From assembly GCA_903914045.1 (NCBI GenBank), contig CAIWNO010000001.1, positions 1 to 5,074 on the forward strand: a DNA stretch of 5,074 nucleotides, written 5' to 3'. The notes under the pieces were generated by a model. That model was not told the DNA's origin and ran no database searches. It saw only the letters and a program-made list of their open reading frames with translations. This DNA is from an uncultured bacterium (GTDB lineage Bacteria; Planctomycetota; Phycisphaerae; Phycisphaerales; SM1A02). The stretch's first letter is position 1, and each line of letters opens with the position of its first letter. Below are positions 1-5,074 of this stretch, piece by piece. The translations under genes and the position numbers were made by a program.

Positions 1-162
1 ATTCACGGTGTAAATTTCGCGGCGGGTTGGAAGAGGAACAGGACCAGCGACTCGCGCACCAGTGCGCTTGGCGTGATCAACAATTTCACGAGCCGAAGCA
101 TCGAGAGCTTGGTGATCGTACGCTTCCATTCGGATGCGGATTGTGCCAGCGGTCATTGCCAT
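1..162 (-). CDS. rpsJ: 30S ribosomal protein S10, N-terminal part (runs off left edge)
   Basis: The reverse complement from ATG at 162 reads 54 uninterrupted codons to the window edge. It begins MAMTAGTIRIRMEAYDHQ and contains the S10 hallmarks IRIR-EAYDH (residues 8-17), AREIVDHAKRTGARVAGP (about 24-41) and PLPTRREIYTVN (43-54). These align directly with the first half of E. coli S10 (RIRIRLKAFDH, AEIVETAKRTGAQVRGP, PLPTRKERFTV). S10 is a small-subunit ribosomal protein of the 30S head and, as NusE, also takes part in antitermination. About half of the usual ~100 residues is present; the rest lies outside the window, where other S10-operon genes would be expected. A purine-rich GAAGGG (plus-strand 174-179) lies 11 nt before the ATG; a second in-frame ATG at 156 would be too far from it. 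The identification is firm. The exact start is probable. Confidence 0.96.
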   Translation of the reverse strand, partial: MAMTAGTIRIRMEAYDHQALDASAREIVDHAKRTGARVAGPVPLPTRREIYTVN

Positions 163-197
163 TGCGATACAAGCCCTTCGTAGAGAAACACAACCCG

Positions 198-234
198 TTT
201 CCGCGCGCGGCTCGATGCCGTGCGAAGGCGGAAA
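198..234 (-). promoter_or_regulatory. Structured 5' leader hairpin upstream of rpsJ
   Basis: In the rpsJ transcript sense, TTTCCGC (234-228) can pair perfectly with GCGGAAA (204-198). Inside this outer stem, CGGC (220-217) pairs with GCCG (211-208) around the 5-nt loop ATCGA. Two further pairs (223:205 and 222:206) join the stems across one mismatch, with a 4-nt bulge at 227-224. The structure sits between the predicted promoter and the ribosome-binding region, where autoregulatory leaders of ribosomal operons are found in other bacteria. The pairing is read directly from the sequence; a regulatory role is inference. Confidence 0.45.
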
Positions 235-247
235 TGGGGGATCGACA

Positions 248-275
248 AAGGTAAGCGATTGTGCGTTTCTGTCAA
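248..275 (-). promoter_or_regulatory. Sigma70-type promoter for rpsJ
   Basis: On the minus strand a perfect TTGACA -35 box (275-270) is followed after 16 bp by TACCTT (253-248), which keeps the key T1, A2 and T6 of the -10 consensus. The predicted transcription start near 241 gives a leader of about 79 nt before the rpsJ ATG. No other minus-strand gene is seen between this site and the divergent gene at 313, so this is the natural promoter of the ribosomal operon. Confidence 0.6.
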
Positions 276-312
276 GCGGTTGGGGGATATTCGTTGCAAA
301 TTTAAATATTTC

Positions 313-1887
313 ATGTGGCTTTGCGGTAGTCTTGCGGGCGTGATCCACCACCGCCCTTGCCTAGCCACATGCGCCGTATTTGTAATTTTTGCTGCCATTT
401 ATGGACATTGCACCTTCGCACAGGCGCAATCAGGTGAAAATACAGGTGATTCTGTAACATCTGGCCAGTTAAAGTCCAATAATAAATCAAATTTAAAGCA
501 AAAAACTGACAAAAGTGGCGTTAAAAAGGCTCCGAACGGGTCTGACGCCAAGGCGCCAAAGGCCCCCAAAGAATCCGTGGTTGACTCCGAATTGGAAACC
601 AAACCGTACGACTTTGAGTCATTGGGAATGAAAATGCGCTTGCCCAAGGGAACAATGGTCGCCAAGGACGCGGTTGGCAACGCGGTCTCTTGGATGGTCA
701 GCGATGAGCGCGATCCCACGCGCTGGCTATTTCGAATTAACGCCGTCTCCTCCAACGATCCGCAAAGCGACACGGAGTCTCAAATGAAAAATCATTTGCA
801 GACTTTAAAAGAAGCGGGCAGCAAATTCACATTGCTATCGGATCGCCCGACAAAAATTTGCGGATTGCCCGCGCGCTTTTTTTGGCTCTCAACACCAACC
901 GGAGATATTCAGGCCATTAGCGGGTGGTTCATGCTGCAAACCGATTTTGGTCGCTTTATTGTATTTAGTATTTTGACAACTGAAAAAGATTTTGCGTACG
1001 CCGAATCCGTCATCGACCACGCCGCCAGCACCATTGAATTGCGCGACATGAGCGTGGTGCAAAAGGAACGAACTGAACGCTTGCAACAAGGCGCGGAAAT
1101 TTTAAAGTCAATCACGCAAGCCAAAATGACATCCGTCGCCGATGGAAAGAAAAAATTGTTCCGCTCATGGCGCGAAACTCCGTCTGGTGATGTGGAATTA
1201 GCCTGGGTTTCGATTGCCATTTCGCAATCCCCGCGTGGCTTGGCTGATCCAAGCGCCAACGAAAAAACCCTTTCAGAATCGGCAAAAGAGCCTGGTTTTT
1301 TAATTTCAATTGACAGCCGCAGCATTGGCGAGGACGGCCTGACATTGACCAGCTCTCGCAATCGATATTGGGTGGCTATTGATTTTGGTAGCGAAGTGTG
1401 GTCAGTGCGCAGCGTTCCTCAAATACCTGGACCAAAAAATATATTCTCACAAACTGGAGCTCGACTACGCGTGTTGGGCGAGCCCGCCGGAACAGATCTT
1501 GCCGTGTTGACCAGCGCGCAAGGAGCCGCTGAGGAACCATTGACGTGGACCATTCCCAACTCCTCCTATCTTGCGCATCCACTGTCATTTATTCTGGCGC
1601 AACTCTTGCCGCGCGAAACCTCCGCTCCTCATCATTTTGCGTTGTGGTGTTTCGATCCATCATTTGGAAAAATTTCACAACGCACATTCAAATGGAAACC
1701 CGATGCCGCGCATGCAGGTCATTGGTTGCTAGAGACCCAGCCTTCACTTGATGGACCAACAAGTTTGGATGAGGTTGACGCGCAAGGACATCTGCTGTTG
1801 CGCAGCGAGCCCAATGGAGTGCGCATGGCGCCAACCACGCTGACGGAAATTGAGCGACTGTGGAAAGCCAAAGGCTTGCAACCGTAA
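313..1887 (+). CDS. Exported protein of unknown function with basic linker, 524 aa
   Basis: I do not recognise this as a named protein. The start chosen is ATG 313. It gives an N-terminus with HHR (12-14), a hydrophobic core at about 17-31 and a signal peptidase I site after AQA (36-38), so the protein is probably exported. Residues 39-97 form a low-complexity Lys/Ser/Ala/Pro-rich linker. From about 98 to 243 there is a compact alpha/beta-looking region, beginning YDFESLGMKMRLPKGT and ending near ASTIEL, whose layout recalls PsbP/DcrB-like (DUF1795-type) domains; that resemblance is only by eye. A helical stretch (about 245-265) leads into a beta-rich C-terminal half with WVAIDFGSEVW and a final LWKAKGL. 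A GTG at 340 is an equally good start and gives a tidier 29-residue signal peptide. A GTG at 220 would run through the rpsJ promoter and leader and is unlikely. No clear Shine-Dalgarno sequence was found. The gene is divergent from rpsJ and its stop overlaps the next start. Confidence 0.82.
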   Translation: MWLCGSLAGVIHHRPCLATCAVFVIFAAIYGHCTFAQAQSGENTGDSVTSGQLKSNNKSNLKQKTDKSGVKKAPNGSDAKAPKAPKESVVDSELETKPYDFESLGMKMRLPKGTMVAKDAVGNAVSWMVSDERDPTRWLFRINAVSSNDPQSDTESQMKNHLQTLKEAGSKFTLLSDRPTKICGLPARFFWLSTPTGDIQAISGWFMLQTDFGRFIVFSILTTEKDFAYAESVIDHAASTIELRDMSVVQKERTERLQQGAEILKSITQAKMTSVADGKKKLFRSWRETPSGDVELAWVSIAISQSPRGLADPSANEKTLSESAKEPGFLISIDSRSIGEDGLTLTSSRNRYWVAIDFGSEVWSVRSVPQIPGPKNIFSQTGARLRVLGEPAGTDLAVLTSAQGAAEEPLTWTIPNSSYLAHPLSFILAQLLPRETSAPHHFALWCFDPSFGKISQRTFKWKPDAAHAGHWLLETQPSLDGPTSLDEVDAQGHLLLRSEPNGVRMAPTTLTEIERLWKAKGLQP

Positions 1888-2612
1888 TGTGCGGCGCGCA
1901 AAAAATAGCGCGTTTTTTGGCTTTTTTATCCTGTATTTTAACGACATTCGCCTGCCGCAGTACGTCCACCATGGCCGACGCCTGGCCAACGCCAAGTTCA
2001 TGCAAGGGGCGCGTTCTGCAAGCGAGCGACATGTACGCCATGGATCAAGCGCCAACCCACACTCAGTGGCTTGTTCTTTCTGGCCGCGATGAGGGCGACG
2101 TCATTGATCTGATCACCACCATTGACGCGAACCATGTTGTGACCATTGATGAGCCACAGACACGCATCACCAAAATACAGTGGCGCGCCGACGGCTCGTG
2201 CGCGCTCATAAGCGTGGATTCAGTGGAACAAGGAACACGAAGCGTTTTTAATCCCCCGCTGTTGATGTGCGACCGCGAATTGAAATGCGACGCGCCATTG
2301 CAAAGCGAGTCGCCCATGCAAGCCGTGCTGATTGAAGGCGGCGCGCCACGCGACAGCGGAACTGGCACGCGCACCATCACCATGGATGGGATGTCGCTTA
2401 TCACCACGCCACTGGGAACATTTGATTGCGTTGTGGTTAGCGCGCGCTTGATTGGCGCGCTCTCACACGCCACCATGGAGTGCAGCGTGACCACATGGAT
2501 CGCTCCTGAATTGGGCGCGATTGCGGAGCGCTACAGCGAAAAAATAAAGATTCTCGGGGTTTTTACCAAACAATTCGAGCGAGTCATTGTGAAACTTCCA
2601 AAAAAACTTTGA
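1887..2612 (+). CDS. Putative lipoprotein or secreted protein with TapB/DUF3108-like C-terminus, 241 aa
   Basis: Translation most likely starts at ATG 1887, sharing its A with the TAA of the upstream gene (TAATG), so it is probably coupled to that gene. An in-frame GTG at 1860 exists but would lie inside the upstream gene. The N-terminus has a basic segment (Lys6, Arg9), a hydrophobic core (10-21) and a Cys at 23 in LTTFAC. This resembles a lipobox but has Thr at -3, so lipidation is uncertain and export is more secure. The mature part has six further cysteines (the first at 39), which may form disulfides. A C-terminal block reads TTPLGTFDCVVV (G177-T178-F179) and then TWIAPELGAIAERYSEK (W204 onward). 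This GTFD...WIAP-lGa pattern recalls TapB/DUF3108-like extracytoplasmic proteins; the match is from memory of the family pattern and no search was possible. The function is unknown. Pairing with the preceding exported protein suggests a shared role in the cell envelope. Confidence 0.83.
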   Translation: MCGAQKIARFLAFLSCILTTFACRSTSTMADAWPTPSSCKGRVLQASDMYAMDQAPTHTQWLVLSGRDEGDVIDLITTIDANHVVTIDEPQTRITKIQWRADGSCALISVDSVEQGTRSVFNPPLLMCDRELKCDAPLQSESPMQAVLIEGGAPRDSGTGTRTITMDGMSLITTPLGTFDCVVVSARLIGALSHATMECSVTTWIAPELGAIAERYSEKIKILGVFTKQFERVIVKLPKKL

Positions 2613-2638
2613 AAAGTTTGCAATCTTTTCTGTAAAAT
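2609..2638 (+). promoter_or_regulatory. Candidate promoter for the glycosyltransferase pair
   Basis: TTGAAA (2609-2614, 5 of 6 matches to the -35 consensus) and TAAAAT (2633-2638, 5 of 6 to the -10) are separated by 18 bp in an AT-rich patch. The -35 box overlaps the TGA stop (2610-2612) of the upstream gene. Transcription would start near 2645, about 32 nt before the ATG at 2677. This splits the four plus-strand genes into two transcription units, though read-through from upstream remains possible. Confidence 0.55.
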
Positions 2639-2676
2639 TGTCGCCTCGGTCCCTACCCTATTTGCATAGGTCTTCC

Positions 2677-3429
2677 ATGCCGCCCGATCGTTCCCACATT
2701 CTGCTTGCCATTCCCGTCTACAACGAGGCCAAGTCCATTGAACGCGTGTTGCGCGATGTCGGCATTTTCGCGCGCGACGTGTTGGTGATCGACGATGGCA
2801 GCAGCGACGTCACTCCGCAACTTCTGGCCAAGCACCAAGTGGAGGTCATTCGCCACGCTCAAAATCGTGGCTACGGTCGCTCCATGCAGGACATTTTGCG
2901 CTGGGCCGAATTTGACGGCTACGAGTGGGTCATCACCATGGATTGCGACGAGCAACATGAGCCCGCGGAAATTCCATCCTTCGTGCGCGCCATTGAGCGC
3001 AACGACGCGGACATTATTAGTGGAAGCCGCTACATGATTGAGCGCATTGATGACGATGACGCGCCGGAAGATCGCTTCCGCGTGAACCGACTCATCACCG
3101 AAGAGGTGAACGCCGCGTTGCAACTGCAACTCACCGACGCATTTTGCGGATTCAAGGCCTATCGCACATCCGCCATGCGCAGGTTGCGACTGAATGTGGA
3201 CGGCTACGACTTTCCCATGCAATTCTGGGCGCAAGCGGCGTTTATGAATCTTCGCGTGCGCGAAATTCCAGTGCGACGCATTTACAAGGACATGCGACGA
3301 ACTTTTGGCAATGGCCTAGACAATCCAGAAGTGCGATTGTGTTTGTACCGCGATACGCTGCGCTTGGCCATGGCCAATGCTCCGGGGCTTTTGCAAACAA
3401 ACGCAATGCCTGATTCAATTGCCAAGTAA
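2677..3429 (+). CDS. GT2-family glycosyltransferase, polyprenyl-phosphate mannosyltransferase type, 250 aa
   Basis: This is a family 2 (GT-A fold) inverting glycosyltransferase close in layout to DPM1-like enzymes, which move a sugar from a nucleotide sugar to a polyprenyl phosphate or similar acceptor. Visible motifs are AIPVYNE (11-17) and VIDDGSSD (37-44) of the nucleotide-binding fold, NRGYGRSMQ (63-71), the metal-binding DxD-type motif TMDCDEQHEP (87-96; usually D-A-D-G-Q-H-x-P), ISGSRY (114-119), DAFCGFKAYR (154-163) and a basic RRTFGNGLDNP (207-217) near the C-terminus. At 250 residues with no hydrophobic membrane segment it is the short, soluble form, probably acting at the inner face of the membrane. 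ATG 2677 is preferred over an in-frame TTG at 2638, which lies inside the predicted -10 box. Only a weak AGG stands 7 nt upstream of the ATG. The stop overlaps the next ATG by one base. Family is certain; donor and acceptor are not. Confidence 0.93.
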   Translation: MPPDRSHILLAIPVYNEAKSIERVLRDVGIFARDVLVIDDGSSDVTPQLLAKHQVEVIRHAQNRGYGRSMQDILRWAEFDGYEWVITMDCDEQHEPAEIPSFVRAIERNDADIISGSRYMIERIDDDDAPEDRFRVNRLITEEVNAALQLQLTDAFCGFKAYRTSAMRRLRLNVDGYDFPMQFWAQAAFMNLRVREIPVRRIYKDMRRTFGNGLDNPEVRLCLYRDTLRLAMANAPGLLQTNAMPDSIAK

Positions 3430-4778
3430 TGGCCAAAGCCGTCGCGGACATACTTGTTGAACATGCGGGCGCGTTGACGGATTCCTTCATTCACATTGAA
3501 GGCCGCGCGCTTTCCACTTGGCGCGCTGAGTCGCGGAGCTTTTTTAATTTGCCTGACGCGCCCGTGGTGGCCGCGGGACATCAAGCGCAAGCGTGGCACG
3601 CGGGAATTGTGGCCAAGACATTGTGGTGCGACGCCTTGGCGCGCGCGCGCAACGCGACGCCCGTGCATGTGGTTGTGGATCAAGACACGTTCGATGGTTT
3701 TTTTGTGGAGTGGCCAGCGCGTGAAGATGGATTGTGGAAAGCCAATGGGCACAGATTCAGCAACGCCACGCAACAGATCGCCGCGCTGCGTGCTCCGGCA
3801 TTTCGCGCGCAAGAGATTGAGCATGTTGGTGAAACGCCGGAATATGTTGGCGCTGGATTGGCGCGACTCACCGCGTCGCTGGGATTATTCAAGAACTCAC
3901 CCAACGCCGCGTTGCAAATCACGCGCGCATTGCTGCATGGTGTCGCGCACATTATTCAGGAGCCGCGCATCATCAGCGCTTCGCAAGTCATGGGCACATC
4001 ATTTGCGCAACACTTGCTCGATCGTATGGTGCGTGAACCAGACGTCTGCGCGCAAAGTTACAACCTGGCGTTGCAACTTCATCCGCGCGCGGCGCGACCC
4101 TTGCGCGTGGACGGTTCCCGCAGCGAGTTGCCGTTGTGGATACTGAATGAATCAGGCGAACGTGTGCATGCCAACGCCGACAATGTGCGCGCGGCGCGCG
4201 CCAACAATCAACCGCTGCTGCCGCGCGCGTCGCTGCTTGGAGTGCTGCTTCGCACCTCGCTTGCGGACCATTTCACGCACGGGCTTGGCGGAAAAATGTA
4301 CGAGGAAGTGTCCAACGACTGGATACGGCGTTGGCTTGGCTGGCAACCGCCGCGCTTTGATGTGGTCAGCGCGACATTGCGCTTACCCTTGGAAAACAAG
4401 CACAATCAAGCGAATTTGGCTGGTCCGCACCAGCATTCGTTTCGAAGCGCGTGGTGTGATCCGGATTTGGCCGTGACTTCACAAACTGGTCCAAGCGCGC
4501 GCCGACGGCACTTTCTCAACACCATTGCGGCGCTGCCAAGGCGCAGTGCGCAGCGTAAAAAACTTTTTCAAGAACTGATCGCGGACCGTCACTCGCGCCG
4601 TGGCGAACTTGCGGGAACGCTTACACAACTTCAAGATGTGGCCAACGCAGAAATGCAAGCGCGTCAATCTCTTGATGTGGCCATGCGTCGATCGTGGTGC
4701 ATTTCGCTGCATCCACCTGGCGCACTTGAAGCGCTGTCCACGCAACTCTGCCAGCGCGCGCAAGACCTTGGCGCGTAA
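3429..4778 (+). CDS. Uncharacterised 449-aa protein coupled to the glycosyltransferase (faintly BshC-like)
   Basis: I cannot assign a function. ATG 3429 shares its A with the glycosyltransferase stop (TAATG), so the two are very likely co-translated. There is no signal peptide or membrane segment; the protein should be cytoplasmic. Conserved-looking blocks are AGHQAQAWHAGIVAK (49-63), VVVDQDTFDG (81-90), FTHGLGGKMYEE (282-293) and VVSATLRLPL (312-321). The C-terminal part (about 360-430) looks helical and charged. The GxQ...G...K and V-D-x-D order near the N-terminus resembles the nucleotide-binding region of BshC (last step of bacillithiol synthesis). The similarity is slight, the HQ-x3-WH and HG-x-GG-x2-Y blocks are not typical BshC, and the protein is shorter than the usual ~530 residues. 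From memory, related proteins of unknown function sit beside similar glycosyltransferases in planctomycetes. His51, His57, Asp84, Asp86 and His284 are candidate active-site residues. The coding sequence is very rich in GCGC. Confidence 0.85.
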   Translation: MAKAVADILVEHAGALTDSFIHIEGRALSTWRAESRSFFNLPDAPVVAAGHQAQAWHAGIVAKTLWCDALARARNATPVHVVVDQDTFDGFFVEWPAREDGLWKANGHRFSNATQQIAALRAPAFRAQEIEHVGETPEYVGAGLARLTASLGLFKNSPNAALQITRALLHGVAHIIQEPRIISASQVMGTSFAQHLLDRMVREPDVCAQSYNLALQLHPRAARPLRVDGSRSELPLWILNESGERVHANADNVRAARANNQPLLPRASLLGVLLRTSLADHFTHGLGGKMYEEVSNDWIRRWLGWQPPRFDVVSATLRLPLENKHNQANLAGPHQHSFRSAWCDPDLAVTSQTGPSARRRHFLNTIAALPRRSAQRKKLFQELIADRHSRRGELAGTLTQLQDVANAEMQARQSLDVAMRRSWCISLHPPGALEALSTQLCQRAQDLGA

Positions 4779-4793
4779 ATCTTGCACGACTAC

Positions 4794-4814
4794 TGTTGGC
4801 GCATTGTTGGCGCA
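4794..4814. repeat. Tandem 10-bp direct repeat TGTTGGCGCA
   Basis: TGTTGGCGCA occurs at 4794-4803 and again at 4805-4814, separated by one T (period 11 bp, one helical turn). It lies just after the stop at 4778, and its second copy overlaps the left arm of the hairpin at 4810-4829. It may be a slipped duplication or a protein-binding site; nothing here decides. Confidence 0.7.
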
Positions 4815-4829
4815 CTTCAAAAAGTGCGC
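4810..4829. terminator. Hairpin between convergent genes, possible bidirectional terminator
   Basis: GCGCACTT (4810-4817) and AAGTGCGC (4822-4829) form a perfect 8-bp stem with loop CAAA. It lies between the stop of the plus-strand gene (4778) and the stop of the minus-strand gene (4891), where a shared terminator is expected. Neither side carries a T-tract, so it is not a canonical Rho-independent terminator. It could instead protect 3' ends or act with Rho. Confidence 0.4.
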
Positions 4830-4890
4830 GCGTCAATTCAACACAACTCAATCACGCCACGCATACAGCGCATGACTTTGTGACAACACA

Positions 4891-5074
4891 TTACTCGGCC
4901 GCGGTGGTGGCAACAGGCTCAAGCGCCAAAAGAGGATCGGGCCGAAATACCCGCACATCCAGCGACCACACTTTGTCGCTGAATTCATGTCCAGGCTCAT
5001 TCACATCCGCGCGATCACGCGCCGCGGCCACAAGTGTTGAAGTTGTTTTAGCGTCAAGGTTGTCAAGCATGGCC
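4891..5074 (-). CDS. C-terminal end of unidentified protein (runs off right edge)
   Basis: The reverse complement has an open frame from the right edge to a TAA at 4893-4891, giving at least 60 residues. The visible tail includes AMLDNLDAKTTSTLVAAARD, then SDKVWSLDVRVFRPDPLLAL and ends VATTAAE. An ATG lies at 5070-5068, so either this is a 59-aa small protein or, more likely, the ATG is internal to a longer gene continuing outside the window. Composition looks coding (GCG/GCC alanines, GAT/GAC aspartates), and the plus strand here has early stops. I do not recognise the family. It converges on the 449-aa gene, leaving 112 bp between their stops. Confidence 0.6.
   Translation of the reverse strand, partial: AMLDNLDAKTTSTLVAAARDRADVNEPGHEFSDKVWSLDVRVFRPDPLLALEPVATTAAE

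Noticed and set aside
280..308. Plus-strand promoter TTGGGG / TAAATA for the exported-protein gene
   Set aside because: Only about 3 of 6 matches in each box; cannot be distinguished from AT-rich background.
153..398. 81-aa minus-strand open frame between rpsJ and the exported-protein gene
   Set aside because: It overlaps the rpsJ promoter and leader and the signal-peptide coding region in antisense, and shows no recognisable protein features.
2604..2619. Inverted repeat AAACTT-TGAA-AAGTTT as a terminator after the 241-aa gene
   Set aside because: Only 6 mostly A-T pairs with no adjacent T-tract; too weak, and it overlaps a better-supported promoter.
2653..3234. 193-aa minus-strand open frame antisense to the glycosyltransferase
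   Set aside because: The opposite strand encodes clear GT2 motifs; this is a mirror of codon bias in a gene with few TTA, CTA and TCA codons.
3282..3824. 180-aa minus-strand open frame across the glycosyltransferase/449-aa gene junction
   Set aside because: It spans two well-supported plus-strand genes and their coupled junction; its Arg-rich composition is typical of shadow frames in GCGC-rich DNA.
3496..4146. 216-aa plus-strand open frame in another frame of the 449-aa gene
   Set aside because: It is rich in Arg, Cys and Trp with no motifs, while the 3429 frame is longer, coupled to the upstream gene and has conserved-looking blocks.
4600..4875. 91-aa plus-strand open frame over the end of the 449-aa gene and the gap
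   Set aside because: Mostly inside the larger gene, with Cys/Arg-rich shadow composition, and it reads through the hairpin.
1..5074. CRISPR array, tRNA or rRNA genes, insertion sequence or phage genes
   Set aside because: No spaced repeats, cloverleaf, rRNA-like segments, terminal inverted repeats or transposase/integrase motifs were seen on either strand.

Overview
The window holds six protein-coding regions and looks like ordinary chromosome of a planctomycete-like bacterium. The left edge carries the first 54 codons of ribosomal protein S10, read leftward. Moderate G+C, many GCGC tetramers, weak or absent Shine-Dalgarno sequences, large exported proteins of unknown function, and a conserved-looking glycosyltransferase/unknown-protein pair all fit Planctomycetota (perhaps Phycisphaerae). 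This placement is inferred from protein flavour and is not proven.

Layout. (1) 1-162, minus: 5' part of rpsJ, running off the left edge, preceded by a structured leader (198-234) and a good sigma70-type promoter (248-275). (2) 313-1887 and 1887-2612, plus: two divergently transcribed genes for predicted exported proteins, a 524-aa protein with a signal peptide and a basic linker, and a 241-aa possible lipoprotein. They overlap by one base in a TAATG junction. (3) 2677-3429 and 3429-4778, plus: a soluble GT2-family glycosyltransferase of the polyprenyl-phosphate mannosyltransferase type, joined by a second TAATG junction to a 449-aa uncharacterised protein. This pair has its own promoter-like sequence at 2609-2638. 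(4) 4779-4890: a short gap with a tandem 10-bp repeat and an 8-bp perfect hairpin. (5) 4891-5074, minus: the C-terminal end of an unidentified convergent gene.

The plus-strand genes thus form two translationally coupled pairs. The first pair probably works outside the cytoplasmic membrane. The second pair probably acts in the cytoplasm in sugar transfer or a linked step. No mobile element, CRISPR array, tRNA or rRNA gene was seen. The most interesting items are the uncharacterised partner of the glycosyltransferase and the structured leader of the ribosomal operon.
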